A stretch of DNA of 47,247 bases from Chloroflexi bacterium HGW-Chloroflexi-3 (GTDB lineage: Bacteria; Chloroflexota; Anaerolineae; Anaerolineales; Anaerolineaceae): positions 1 to 47,247 of the forward strand of contig PHBX01000025.1 of NCBI GenBank assembly GCA_002842045.1, written 5' to 3'. The translations under genes were made by a program, and so were the position numbers. The notes beneath the pieces are model-generated. The model saw only the letters and a program-made list of their open reading frames with translations. It searched no databases and was not told the origin of the DNA. The number at the start of each line of letters is the position of its first letter. Within the stretch, counting starts at the first letter, position 1. This document shows, piece after piece, positions 37,641 through 45,807 of the stretch.

Positions 37641-38581
37641 TAATCGGCGAGTGCTCTCACCATTTGCTCCATATTATACTTCATCAAATCTATATACGAT
37701 GGTGCATTCCCATCAGCTTCACTGATTGAATGGGTATAAAGATCATAAACAACATTGATACCTGTTTCTGTTGAAAGCTGTTCTGCTAATTGTGGATTGG
37801 AACCTGTTTCCATGAAAATGGCTATCGCACCTGAAGCACGCATTTGATCCACCAACTCAGCCATTTGTTGGGCAGAGGGGGCTGATCCACTGCTGACACT
37901 GTGGATGATTGTACCCACAATCACAAAGCCATAACGATCGGCAAAATAGCCAAAACTTTCATGGTTGGTCACAATCAGACGGCGCTCTACCGGTATGGTT
38001 GCTATTTTTTCCTGGATATACACATCCAGCTCTTTAAGCTGCTGGATGTAGGTCTCCGCATTAGCTGAATATAAATCTTTTCCCTGAGGGTCCACAGTTG
38101 TCAATCCATCGCGAATATTTTCCACATAAGTGATGACCAGATTAGGATCCAGCCAGAAGTGAGGATCAATTTCATGATCATGACCGTCATCTTCGGAATG
38201 TCCTTCTTCTATCGTTCTGCTTTGTAATCCGGCAGATGCTTCCACAACTGTCTGATCCGCTGGCAAATTCTCCATGATATCCTCCAGCCATTCTTCAAAA
38301 CCTGCACCATTGGCAAAGAGAATATCACTATCACTGATTTTGGCTACATCCCTGGGTGTTGGCTCGAATGAATGCGGATCCAATCCCTCAGGCATCAGGG
38401 TCTCAACCACCAGGCGATCACCAGCCACATTCTGAACAATATCAGCCAGGAATGACTCTACCGCAATCACTTTAATGCCAGGTTGATCACTTTGATCGGT
38501 TACAGGATTCACCTGGCAGGCAGATCCTAGCAATATCAGTGCTGTCGCCAATAGAGTAACCAACTTACTTTTTTTTCTCAT
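37640..38581 (-). CDS. Zinc/manganese-binding lipoprotein (ZnuA-like)
   Basis: This 313-residue protein has a lipoprotein signal (LLGSAC, Cys22) and the cluster A-I metal-binding-protein fold. Likely ligands are His in GLDPHSFEPTP, His in DPHFWLDP, His in NHESFGYFADRYGF and an acidic residue near METGSNPQ. The His/Asp-rich loop HSEDDGHDHEIDPH (about 129-142) is typical of zinc rather than manganese receptors. A Fur-family box lies on its promoter. Confidence 0.94.
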   Translation of the reverse strand: MRKKSKLVTLLATALILLGSACQVNPVTDQSDQPGIKVIAVESFLADIVQNVAGDRLVVETLMPEGLDPHSFEPTPRDVAKISDSDILFANGAGFEEWLEDIMENLPADQTVVEASAGLQSRTIEEGHSEDDGHDHEIDPHFWLDPNLVITYVENIRDGLTTVDPQGKDLYSANAETYIQQLKELDVYIQEKIATIPVERRLIVTNHESFGYFADRYGFVIVGTIIHSVSSGSAPSAQQMAELVDQMRASGAIAIFMETGSNPQLAEQLSTETGINVVYDLYTHSISEADGNAPSYIDLMKYNMEQMVRALAD

Positions 38582-38634
38582 TCTTCCTACCTTATTGAAA
38601 TTCTACGCTGCTTTGTTAAAATTTCAAACCTTAT

Positions 38635-38649
38635 TGAAAATCATTTTCA
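38635..38649. promoter_or_regulatory. Fur/Zur-family operator box
   Basis: TGAAAATCATTTTCA is a perfect 7-1-7 palindrome, the form of Fur-family (Fur, Zur, PerR) boxes; the symmetry extends as ATTGAAAAT...ATTTTCAAT. It covers the predicted transcription start of the znuA-like operon, just downstream of the -10. Binding would repress when metal is sufficient. Zur is the best guess from the regulated genes. Confidence 0.72.
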
Positions 38650-38655
38650 TTTTCA

Positions 38656-38683
38656 ATTATAATAGCGATCAGAATGGTGTCAA
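38656..38683 (-). promoter_or_regulatory. Promoter of the metal ABC importer operon
   Basis: A consensus TTGACA (38683-38678) and TATAAT (38661-38656) are separated by 16 bp on the minus strand. The predicted start near 38649 falls in the Fur-family box. Confidence 0.75.
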
Positions 38684-38757
38684 CTGTGCAAAAATTTCCG
38701 TATAATCTTGTCCAACGGTCATTCCTTCACGGTCAGGTTATTATCATTTTTATAAAT

Positions 38758-40002
38758 CTACGGAATGAAATCCATATACTTACCTTCAGCGACTTGGATT
38801 ACTTCACCACCATCACGGCTTAACTTTAATACACTGAACTCCCCAGATGACATGTAGCTTCGGGTCACCAAAAAATGATCTTCGCTCACCCATCCTTCAA
38901 CGGTAAATGATCCATCCTCAACTGATGTCAACACACGTGGAGGTTGACTGCCATCCACCGCTACCAGCACCACTTTTCCTAATTCCTGCATGGGATCCGC
39001 CCGCTGAATTACATAAGCCAACCATTCACCAGAAGGTGAAAAACGTGCTGCTCCTGCCAATACCTGGTCTTCCAATATCGGGAAAATCGTCTCCAAACCT
39101 GTGCTCAAATTGCGAACCTTAACGCGGTTATCTACGCCACAAACAATCGAAATCATCGCCAGATCATCCGATATGCTGCTCAAGCAAATCCCCAACCGTT
39201 CCTGATCATCCACCAATGTTCTGATAGAATTATTCAGAGGATTGAATACATACATTCCGTTATACCCCCAGAACAGCATATACCCACCGATTCCGGTCAT
39301 CCCTGTCGCATATATCAAACGACCATCATCCGTCCAGCGCACCGGAAAAAAGTTGAGTGACAGATCCACTTGCTCATTTGCTGAGATCACATCGATCAAT
39401 TGTTGATTGCTACCATCAAGGTTAGCGTAGAAAATTTCTGTTTTTAGATTGCCTTCTCCCCAACTGCTGGTTGACCAGGCAATTTTTTGGCGATCTGGAG
39501 ATACGGCGATATATACCGGATCCTGTGCTTCAATGAAATCAAATTTTTGGGTACCCTGGGCATTTACCCGAAATGCCCCTGAATTGCTGCTGAATTCAGC
39601 ATAAAAGATTTCATCGATGAAGGCATTAATTTCATTATCACCATACCAATTTGAGCTTCCTGCCGGAAAATCAACGCCCAATGAATTGCCATTAAAATCA
39701 TAAGCCCGAAACCTCCCTTCCTGCAATGCATAGAATCCCTGATACAAATCAGTGCTGGATGAATCTAGTTGTTTTATCTCAGAGGGATCTGTTGGTGAAA
39801 GCGTTTCTTTTGACCCCGGCTCCTTTGCTTGTTTTGATGCTTCACTCATCTGGGTTTGTAAGACCATAATCGTCGCTTCCAGATCTGGTTCAGCTGAGTT
39901 CTCAGACTTTTGCTGAACAGGTAGTTGACAGGCAGCACCCATCACAATTACGATCAAAAAGAAAAAAAATAATTGCGTAAAAGGCAGTTTCTTCAGAATC
40001 AT
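38758..40002 (-). CDS. TolB-like beta-propeller lipoprotein
   Basis: This 414-residue protein has a signal peptide with lipobox MGAAC (Cys25), a Ser/Glu-rich linker (about 30-80) and then repeats of WD40/TolB-like blades (for example AVSPDRQKIAWSTS, VRWTDDGRLIYAT, ARFSPSGEWLAYV) to the end. It is probably anchored outside the cell and of structural or binding function. I start at ATG 40002, where GGAGGG lies upstream; an earlier in-frame ATG at 40038 would extend it by 12 residues. Confidence 0.82.
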   Translation of the reverse strand: MILKKLPFTQLFFFFLIVIVMGAACQLPVQQKSENSAEPDLEATIMVLQTQMSEASKQAKEPGSKETLSPTDPSEIKQLDSSSTDLYQGFYALQEGRFRAYDFNGNSLGVDFPAGSSNWYGDNEINAFIDEIFYAEFSSNSGAFRVNAQGTQKFDFIEAQDPVYIAVSPDRQKIAWSTSSWGEGNLKTEIFYANLDGSNQQLIDVISANEQVDLSLNFFPVRWTDDGRLIYATGMTGIGGYMLFWGYNGMYVFNPLNNSIRTLVDDQERLGICLSSISDDLAMISIVCGVDNRVKVRNLSTGLETIFPILEDQVLAGAARFSPSGEWLAYVIQRADPMQELGKVVLVAVDGSQPPRVLTSVEDGSFTVEGWVSEDHFLVTRSYMSSGEFSVLKLSRDGGEVIQVAEGKYMDFIP

Positions 40003-40037
40003 GCTTCCCTCCGTTGCTAATTTCCAGTTCAATATCA

Positions 40038-40066
40038 ATAGTAATAGAGCGTCAAATGGTTGTCAA
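40038..40066 (-). promoter_or_regulatory. Promoter of the beta-propeller lipoprotein
   Basis: TTGACA (40066-40061) and TACTAT (40043-40038) have a 17-bp spacer on the minus strand. The predicted start is about 40031, 29 nt before ATG 40002, which supports that start over the one at 40038. Confidence 0.62.
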
Positions 40067-40272
40067 TTGGTATTTTGACCGAATTACATAGAAAAAGAAA
40101 ATGCAAGCAGACCATTGTTTGACAGCATATAGGATATCGTAAAAATCTGACAATTCTACCCTCTCGACACTCATGATTTTGTTTTTTTTACTTTGAACTT
40201 TCATCTTTCAACTATTTTTCTCAAAACTCAAGCCTTTTTTGTCAAAATAAATGAATATCTGATCAAAACAAC

Positions 40273-40301
40273 TTGCATTTCACTAAAATTTATGATAATA
40301 T
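40273..40301 (+). promoter_or_regulatory. Promoter of greA
   Basis: TTGCAT (40273-40278) and TAATAT (40296-40301) have a 17-bp spacer. The predicted start is near 40308, giving a ~100-nt leader. No other gene is seen in 40067-40407. Confidence 0.52.
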
Positions 40302-40407
40302 CTTGCTACCTATAACAAGGAACAAGGAAAACAAAATCGCTCCAACCGGGGTGGTTTATTTCTTTTAATCGGGATTAATCATTACATACTAAATAAAAGG
40401 ATAAGCC

Positions 40408-40872
40408 ATGTCTGTATCATTTCTGACGCAAGAAGGTTATGATGAATTACTAAACGAACTGGAATACTTGCGCAACATAAAGCGTAAAGAAGTTGCCCAA
40501 CGCCTGCATGAAGCCATGGAAGGTGGCGAGTTGATCGAGAATGCTGAATATGAAGCCGCGAAGAACGAACAGGCATTCACAGAAGGGCGCATTAAAGAAT
40601 TAGAATATCTCCTTGCCACAGCACGTATTGTTACAGAATCTCAAAAAGCCGATACCATTCAGGTGGGTTCTAAAGTGACCATCCTCGAAGAAGGACTTGA
40701 AGAAGAAGAAAATTACACAATTGTTGGCGCTGCGGAAGCCAAGCCCAGTGTTGGTAAGATTTCCAACGAGTCGCCTTTAGGCAAGTCATTGCTGAACCAT
40801 AAGGCGGGCGATATCGTCTCTGTGAATGCACCGGCTGGCGCTTATAAAGTCAAAATTGTCAAATTTAAGTAA
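40408..40872 (+). CDS. greA: Transcription elongation factor GreA
   Basis: This 154-residue protein has the N-terminal coiled coil (about 1-75, ending EYEAAKNEQAFTEGRI with the acidic tip at ENAEYEAAK) and the C-terminal FKBP-like domain (about 80-154, with SPLGKSLLNHKAGD). It rescues backtracked RNA polymerase by stimulating transcript cleavage. Length is normal (about 155-160). AAAGGATAAGCC precedes the ATG. It ends at a strong terminator before lysS. Confidence 0.97.
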   Translation: MSVSFLTQEGYDELLNELEYLRNIKRKEVAQRLHEAMEGGELIENAEYEAAKNEQAFTEGRIKELEYLLATARIVTESQKADTIQVGSKVTILEEGLEEEENYTIVGAAEAKPSVGKISNESPLGKSLLNHKAGDIVSVNAPAGAYKVKIVKFK

Positions 40873-40890
40873 ATAAAAAAATCAAGCACT

Positions 40891-40929
40891 ATGCCCCGCC
40901 CGTGTTATCATTAGGCGGGGCATTTTGTT
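40891..40929 (+). terminator. Rho-independent terminator after greA
   Basis: ATGCCCCGCC (40891-40900) pairs perfectly with GGCGGGGCAT (40914-40923), a 10-bp GC-rich stem with a 13-nt loop. It is followed by TTTGTT. It separates greA from lysS, which starts 28 nt later. Confidence 0.85.
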
Positions 40930-40956
40930 AAAAAAGCAAATCTTGAGGGTATCAAA

Positions 40957-42504
40957 ATGGAAAGAAATGATCTGGAAAAAATTCGACTGGAGAAAATTGA
41001 ACGCATGCGTAAAGAGGGAATTGAACCCTATCCAACCACTGCACATTACACGCATCGCAATCAGGAAGCCACCCAGGCATTTGAAGTTGCAGAACAAATA
41101 GAAGGAAGTGAACCCCTTCAGGCGACACTGGTCGGCCGTATTCGTGCCATGCGTCCGATGGGAAAGATCGCTTTCGCGCATATCGAAGATGGTACTGCCC
41201 GCATTCAACTCTTCTTCCGAATCAATGAAATTGGAGAAGAGATGATGAATCGCTTGAAAGAGGATTTTGACCTGGGTGATTACATCGAAGCCAGTGGCCA
41301 CCTTTTTCGCACGAAAACCGGCGAAATCTCGCTGCATGTAACTACATTTTGTATGCTGGCTAAAGCTGTCACTCCCCTGCCGGCAGCCAAAGATGAAGTG
41401 GTGGATGGTAAAATCATTCGGCATGCCACGTTGAATGACCCTGAGATGCGCTTCCGCCAGCGCTATGCCGACCTGGCTGTCAACCCCGAAGTGCGCGAGA
41501 TTTTCAAAATTCGCGCGAAAACCATCCGTGCGCTGCAACAATTCCTGGATGAACGCGATTTCATCGAGGTGGAAACCCCCATCCTGCAGCCAATCTACGG
41601 TGGCGCTGCAGCGCGTCCGTTTGTCACCTTCCATAACCAACTCAAACAGGAACTGTATTTACGCATCTCCTTCGAGCTCTATCTCAAACGCCTGATTGTA
41701 GGCGGTTTTGATCGAGTGTACGAAATTGGCCGTGATTTTCGCAATGAGGGTGTCTCCTTCAAACACAACCCGGAATTCACCCAGATTGAATTCTACATGG
41801 CTTATGCCGATTACCGCTCCATCATGGAACTCACCGAAAACATGGTTGCTTATGTCTGTGATCAGGTGCTGGGTACCCGCACCCTGCAGTTCCGTGGCAA
41901 CACCCTGGATGTCACCCCTCCCTGGCAGCGGTTGGAATTACGCCAGGGGATTATTGAAACCACCGGGATTGATATCAACGAACATCCCAGCGGGGAGAGC
42001 CTGGAAGCAGCCATGAAAGCCAAAGGTTATGCCTTCAAACCAGGCAGCCCGCGTGGCAAACTGATCGACAGCCTGATTGGTGATTACCTGGAACCTTCTT
42101 TGATCCAGCCAACCTTCCTATACGATTACCCGCGTGATATCTCTCCTCTGGCAAAAAGCAAACCGGGCGATCCCAGCATGACAGAACGTTTCGAAGGCTT
42201 CATGGCCGGCATGGAATTGTGTAACGCCTTCACCGAGCTGAACGATCCGCTCGACCAGGAACAGCGCTTCCTCGAGATGGGACGCGATTACGAATCGGAT
42301 GATGAAGAACGCCATCCCATGGACGAAGATTACCTGCGTGCCATGTCCTACGGCATGCCCCCCATGGGCGGCTTCGGGATGGGCGTTGACCGCCTGGTGA
42401 TGCTGCTCACCAACCAGCAAACCATCCGCGAGGTGCTGCTCTTCCCGCATTTGCGGAAGCTGGAAGAGGACAAACCGGATCCAAAAAAAATCCCACCTCT
42501 CTAA
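40957..42504 (+). CDS. lysS: Lysyl-tRNA synthetase, class II
   Basis: This 515-residue synthetase has an N-terminal anticodon-binding OB-fold (about 60-150), class II motif 2 (GRDFRNEGVSFKHNPEFT) and motif 3 (GFGMGVDRLVMLLT near the C-terminus). The segment ELNDPLDQEQRF is the LysRS-typical linker. It charges tRNA-Lys. Length is slightly above the ~490-505 usual. A weak TTGAGGGT precedes the ATG. The 3' part is notably richer in GC than its neighbours. Confidence 0.97.
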   Translation: MERNDLEKIRLEKIERMRKEGIEPYPTTAHYTHRNQEATQAFEVAEQIEGSEPLQATLVGRIRAMRPMGKIAFAHIEDGTARIQLFFRINEIGEEMMNRLKEDFDLGDYIEASGHLFRTKTGEISLHVTTFCMLAKAVTPLPAAKDEVVDGKIIRHATLNDPEMRFRQRYADLAVNPEVREIFKIRAKTIRALQQFLDERDFIEVETPILQPIYGGAAARPFVTFHNQLKQELYLRISFELYLKRLIVGGFDRVYEIGRDFRNEGVSFKHNPEFTQIEFYMAYADYRSIMELTENMVAYVCDQVLGTRTLQFRGNTLDVTPPWQRLELRQGIIETTGIDINEHPSGESLEAAMKAKGYAFKPGSPRGKLIDSLIGDYLEPSLIQPTFLYDYPRDISPLAKSKPGDPSMTERFEGFMAGMELCNAFTELNDPLDQEQRFLEMGRDYESDDEERHPMDEDYLRAMSYGMPPMGGFGMGVDRLVMLLTNQQTIREVLLFPHLRKLEEDKPDPKKIPPL

Positions 42505-42658
42505 ATTTGAGCAAAAACGAAAAGTAGGTGCGTATGGTCAAACACCCCTTCCGATGTTGGCGAAAAATCCGGGTTGTGCTTTGGATTACCGATTCGATGC
42601 TGGTGTGAATCGGGTTGCGTTACACCCAAATGTGTCGAATGAAATAGATCTACATACA

Positions 42659-42707
42659 GATTTTGAAAGGGGACGATATGGCAAGATCTGAAATGAAAAA
42701 GGGGTGA
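42659..42707 (+). repeat. Upstream copy of a 42-bp direct repeat with 9-codon ORF
   Basis: Positions 42659-42700 match 43275-43316 in about 36 of 42 bases (GAAAGGGGAC then ATGGCAAGAT). The copy includes a ribosome-binding site and ATG at 42678 but reads only MARSEMKKG before TGA at 42705. It appears to be a truncated duplicate of the start of the gene at 43294. A small GGGGTG/CACCCC hairpin follows (42701-42718). Confidence 0.6.
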
Positions 42708-42817
42708 CATCACACCCCGGAGGAATCCTACTACCAGGATGAGCCAGGGTTCAGATTCAAATTTATTGTACATGAAAAAAATTTTAATAAACAAATTTCA
42801 TTTTCATAAAATAATAA

Positions 42818-42846
42818 TTGAGATATTTTCAAAATTTTGTTATCAT
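42818..42846 (+). promoter_or_regulatory. Promoter of the structured RNA
   Basis: TTGAGA (42818-42823) and TATCAT (42841-42846) have a 17-bp spacer in a very AT-rich stretch. The predicted start is near 42853, about 25 nt before the first helix of the structured RNA. Confidence 0.5.
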
Positions 42847-42877
42847 TTGGTTGAAGGTTCATCACACGTAAAGGTTC

Positions 42878-42965
42878 CTCCTTGCTGAAAGAGCCCCTCA
42901 TGGCTCTGATCGTTAGGGGCAGTCAATAAGACCCCGGCGAAAGCTGAACGATCTCCGGCAGGGAG
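42878..42965 (+). ncRNA. Candidate structured RNA, five nested helices
   Basis: A GC-rich island in AT-rich DNA folds by eye into P1 CTCCTTGC/GCAGGGAG (42878-42885 with 42958-42965), P2 GAGCC/GGCTC (42891-42895 with 42902-42906) and P3 GATCGTT/AACGATC (42908-42914 with 42947-42953). Inside P3 are P4 GGGG/CCCC (42916-42919 with 42932-42935) and P5 closing a GAAA tetraloop (42936-42945). No protein-coding reading is convincing. I could not match it to a known RNA class. It has a plausible promoter and lies about 330 nt upstream of the small gene at 43294, with no terminator seen. Confidence 0.5.
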
Positions 42966-43084
42966 TTCGTTTTCTAAATGAAGTCAATCAACCACACAGT
43001 GATTAACCGTCAACGAATATGAACCGAATGAACGAATACCAATTTTGTAAATTGCGTTGATGATGGAAATGGTGGATTGGGCTG

Positions 43085-43112
43085 GTAGGGGCGTTCGGCC
43101 GAACGCCCCTAC
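43085..43112. repeat. Perfect 28-bp palindrome (GC-rich)
   Basis: GTAGGGGCGTTCGG (43085-43098) is followed directly by its exact reverse complement (43099-43112), with no loop. GTAGGGGCG...CGCCCCTAC palindromes recur in many Chloroflexota and other genomes as dispersed repeats. It is probably a repeat element rather than a terminator. Confidence 0.85.
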
Positions 43113-43136
43113 GGGATGGGAAACGATGGGTTGGGC

Positions 43137-43165
43137 GTACGGGCGGGTTCGGAACCCGCCCGTAC
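43137..43165. repeat. Second palindrome, 14-bp arms
   Basis: GTACGGGCGGGTTC (43137-43150) and its reverse complement (43152-43165) are separated by a single G. It is 24 bp downstream of the first palindrome, sharing its style but not its core, so two members of a repeat family appear side by side. Confidence 0.85.
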
Positions 43166-43274
43166 CTGTGATGCAGGCATTATGCACGGAATGGGGGAGA
43201 ATCACCGAAATTCCATCGATATTACTGAAATTTTTTATCATCTCATCATAAAATGATTGAATAATCACCAGCCG

Positions 43275-43316
43275 GATTTCGAAAGGGGACAACATGGCAA
43301 GATTTGAAATCAAAAA
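43275..43316 (+). repeat. Downstream copy of the 42-bp direct repeat
   Basis: This copy contains GAAAGGGGAC and ATGGCAAGAT, the ribosome-binding site and start of the small gene at 43294. With 42659-42700 it brackets about 575 bp holding the structured RNA and both palindromes. Confidence 0.6.
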
Positions 43317-43603
43317 CCTCAACGATTTGAATGATTATTTAACACTCCTCGAGGATCGCATCGCCGTCCTGGAGCAGGAGGACAGGACGATCAAAGGGGC
43401 AATCAAAAAGGTTAATCATAACCTGCAACACAACAACCAGCCATCAGACCTACCCTCCACCGGATTGTTTAGCTGCAATTTCTTCACGCGTGCCTTTACT
43501 GTATGGGGCGATTAGTGTGGCAAGTTTGACCATCGGATTGATATTTTTCTTCATTTTTCTGGCGAAGTTTGTTGCAATATTGGGTAATTCGGTGAATTTT
43601 TAA
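43294..43603 (+). pseudogene. Small coiled-coil plus membrane-helix protein, frameshifted
   Basis: From ATG 43294 (after GAAAGGGGAC) the frame gives a 73-residue product with an N-terminal helical heptad-like segment (LNDYLTLLEDRIAVLEQED). It stops at TAG 43513-43515. In the +1 frame the sequence continues into YGAISVASLTIGLIFFFIFL, a convincing membrane helix, to TAA 43601-43603. A single-nucleotide frameshift somewhere in about 43420-43490 would join a soluble coiled-coil part to a C-terminal anchor. It may be a recent pseudogene, a sequencing error, or a recoded gene. The family is unknown. Confidence 0.5.
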
Positions 43604-43685
43604 TTTATTTGCTAGACAGATATAAATATTTTAAATAAATCTTGAATTCTTTACGAAATTGATAAGCCAATTATTTTAGAGAATT

Positions 43686-44330
43686 TTACTCCGATATTAA
43701 AGAATATATATTAGTTACTAAGATATCAACGCCTGTTGAAGGATTAGGAAAGTTATTCCAATCATCAACAGAATTATTTCTAATGCTACAAACATTGGAA
43801 ATAGCTTCAGAAGTCTTACTCTCTAACTCATTGAACACGCTCTTACTTTTATCATACTCTGGTAAATAATTTTTTAGGTATTCAATAATCTCATCAGCAT
43901 TACAAAATGGACGATTTGTTTTTTCAAAATGTAACAGAAACCAAATTTCAAAAGCAGGATTGGAAATTGCCAAATTAATATTATTTGATTTAGCTAAATT
44001 TACTGCTTTGGTAAAAGTTGGATTTTCATGGATTACCTCAACATCAAACACGCACCAAATGTCATCATCTTTAGAAGCTTTTTTTTTCTCTTTTATCGCT
44101 CGATTAACAATTGAAATTGGCGCACCTTGATCAGGAATAATAGAAAGTCTTAGTGTTGACAATCTAAATTGTTTTCTTATATCGTCAAAGTAGATTGGTT
44201 CTGTCTTTTTTCCTTCACAAACAATTGTTAAAATGCTCGCTGGGGTTTTAAATTCTCTTCTGCGCTTAAAATCTGTGATTTTCTTTGATTTGCCAATACC
44301 ATTAAAGGGAGAATTATTATTTTTTGCCAA
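43686..44330 (-). CDS. RloB-like protein (Toprim-related), AbiLii-type
   Basis: This 214-residue protein has the RloB signature: CEGKKTEPIYFDDI near residue 38 (acidic Toprim-like Glu), WCVFDVEVIHENP and NPAFEIWFLLHF. Typical RloB proteins have D-x-D in the second element; here it is D-V-E, a possible active-site change. RloB partners RloA in anticodon-nuclease-linked and AbiL-type phage-defence loci. It overlaps the rloA stop by 14 bp, so the pair is co-translated. Base composition is much more AT-rich than the core genes. Confidence 0.85.
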   Translation of the reverse strand: MAKNNNSPFNGIGKSKKITDFKRRREFKTPASILTIVCEGKKTEPIYFDDIRKQFRLSTLRLSIIPDQGAPISIVNRAIKEKKKASKDDDIWCVFDVEVIHENPTFTKAVNLAKSNNINLAISNPAFEIWFLLHFEKTNRPFCNADEIIEYLKNYLPEYDKSKSVFNELESKTSEAISNVCSIRNNSVDDWNNFPNPSTGVDILVTNIYSLISE

Positions 44331-45615
44331 GATCTATTTCCTCCTTAGGTAATTCCCCGATAAATGGAATTGCTCCGTATCTTCCTTGGAGATATCCTTT
44401 TCCTAAAGCTTCTTGCTTTCGAGGGCTAAAATCAAGTAATGAGTAAATGTGTGATGCCCCTTTTGAATCTTTTTCAGTAAACCAAATCTGATCTCGTCTG
44501 AAGATTGACTTGTCCAATAACGACACATCGTGAGTATTAAAGATTAGTTGTGAGTTAAGTACATTAATTTCAGGATTTTGAAATAAGTTAATAATTGATT
44601 GAACTAATAATGGATGCAAACTACTATTAATTTCGTCAATAAATAAAATTTGACCCTTTGTTAATGCGTTAATTATCGGCAGACTTAAAGCTAGTAGTTG
44701 TTTGGTTCCCTCAGATTCATCATTTAAAGAAAATGGAACCAATTTATCTCCTATTTGATGTAAAAATTTAACACTTAATGATCTAGCCCCTTCTTGTTTT
44801 TGATCTTCAGCCCAATCTTTGATAAACTCAAAGAATTTTACAACGACTTCAGGTGTGTCGTGAGGAATTTTATTTAATTTTAAATCTTCTTCTTCAATTG
44901 AAATATCCGCAATTCCAAGGTCTGAAAATTTTATAAATTCTCGAACCCATGATTTGAAATTTGATTTATTCATAGCCCGTAAAAAAATTCCGAGATCAAT
45001 TTGGCTTGCTTTTACGCCTACTAATTTTTCACTAAACCACTTGTATACTTTTAATAATTGTTGATTATTGAAAGTTGCCCCAACTGATAAAAATAAAGCT
45101 GTTGGGCCAGTCAACTCAATTAATTTTTCTTTTTCGCCTTTTAAAAATGAACTAAAGCTAAAATTATTTTTACCTTCGTGACAATTCCTTTGAAACAATT
45201 TTCTTGCTCGCCCTCTCGGATAAGAAATTAACCACTCTTCTAATACTTGCTTAGGTGTTACCTTGAAACCATATTGATACCTAACATTTTCTTGAATAAA
45301 AGAAAATTCAAACTCAACAGGTTCTTTTTTACTTTCATTATCTAACAAAAAAGGATTTACTTCTATGCTTTGCTCTGGGGTATATCTTGCTGAGTTTATA
45401 ACTAGGGTTCTACAAAAATTTAATGCGTCCAATACAGTTGTTTTTCCTGAGGCATTTGCTCCATATATGACGAAACTACGTAAAAGTTTTATATCCTGAA
45501 GAAAATCCAGACTAATTGTGTTTTGTATTAATTCTTTATCGTTACTTGCGACTAAACTAATTGTTTGTTGATCTTTAAAGGCACGATAATTCTTAAAACT
45601 AAAATCGATTAACAT
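44317..45615 (-). CDS. RloA-like AAA ATPase, AbiLi-type
   Basis: This 432-residue ABC/AAA15-type ATPase has Walker A GANASGKT (52-59), signature SEGTKQLLAL (301-310), Walker B LFIDEIN (324-330) and H-loop NTHD (360-363). This architecture with a following RloB is the RloAB or AbiL pair, a two-gene defence module that senses phage and acts through the RloB partner. No type I restriction genes adjoin it. It has its own promoter and an AAGGAG site before ATG 45615. AT content suggests acquisition by transfer. Confidence 0.88.
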   Translation of the reverse strand: MLIDFSFKNYRAFKDQQTISLVASNDKELIQNTISLDFLQDIKLLRSFVIYGANASGKTTVLDALNFCRTLVINSARYTPEQSIEVNPFLLDNESKKEPVEFEFSFIQENVRYQYGFKVTPKQVLEEWLISYPRGRARKLFQRNCHEGKNNFSFSSFLKGEKEKLIELTGPTALFLSVGATFNNQQLLKVYKWFSEKLVGVKASQIDLGIFLRAMNKSNFKSWVREFIKFSDLGIADISIEEEDLKLNKIPHDTPEVVVKFFEFIKDWAEDQKQEGARSLSVKFLHQIGDKLVPFSLNDESEGTKQLLALSLPIINALTKGQILFIDEINSSLHPLLVQSIINLFQNPEINVLNSQLIFNTHDVSLLDKSIFRRDQIWFTEKDSKGASHIYSLLDFSPRKQEALGKGYLQGRYGAIPFIGELPKEEIDLGKK

Positions 45616-45641
45616 TTCATTTTCTCCTTATTATCGTTTAT

Positions 45642-45670
45642 ATTTTACACATTTTATGCAAAAAAGTCAA
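45642..45670 (-). promoter_or_regulatory. Promoter of the rloAB pair
   Basis: TTGACT (45670-45665) and TAAAAT (45647-45642) are separated by 17 bp on the minus strand, with a predicted start near 45635 and a leader of about 20 nt. It is divergent from the HEXXH gene's promoter. Confidence 0.6.
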
Positions 45671-45748
45671 TTATATTATCATTTTCATTAATTTAGTACT
45701 TGTTAATAAATTAAAAAGCTAAAAAGTGCATAAAAGAAAAGAAGGTTT

Positions 45749-45757
45749 TGCTATAAT
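45749..45757 (+). promoter_or_regulatory. Extended -10 promoter of the HEXXH gene
   Basis: TGCTATAAT is an extended -10 (TGn then TATAAT at 45752-45757) with no clear -35. It points at the gene at 45808, about 45 nt away. Confidence 0.45.
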
Positions 45758-45807
45758 TCCAGTTATGAAAATTAGATCCATTATCCAAAGGTGGGAGAAG
45801 ATGATAA

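Noticed and set aside
40882..41640. A 252-codon minus-strand frame over lysS
   Set aside because: It is antisense to the conserved lysyl-tRNA synthetase and has no family features.
42908..42953. Hammerhead-type or M-box-like RNA
   Set aside because: The CUGANGA and GAAA core arrangement of hammerheads is absent, and only CGTTAGG is shared with M-box RNAs, while the size is far too small.
43085..43165. Palindromes as a rho-independent terminator for lysS
   Set aside because: They are about 580 bp from lysS, have no T-run, and one has no loop.
43057..43251. A 64-codon plus-strand frame through the palindromes
   Set aside because: Its residues come mostly from the palindromic repeats, and there is no ribosome-binding site.
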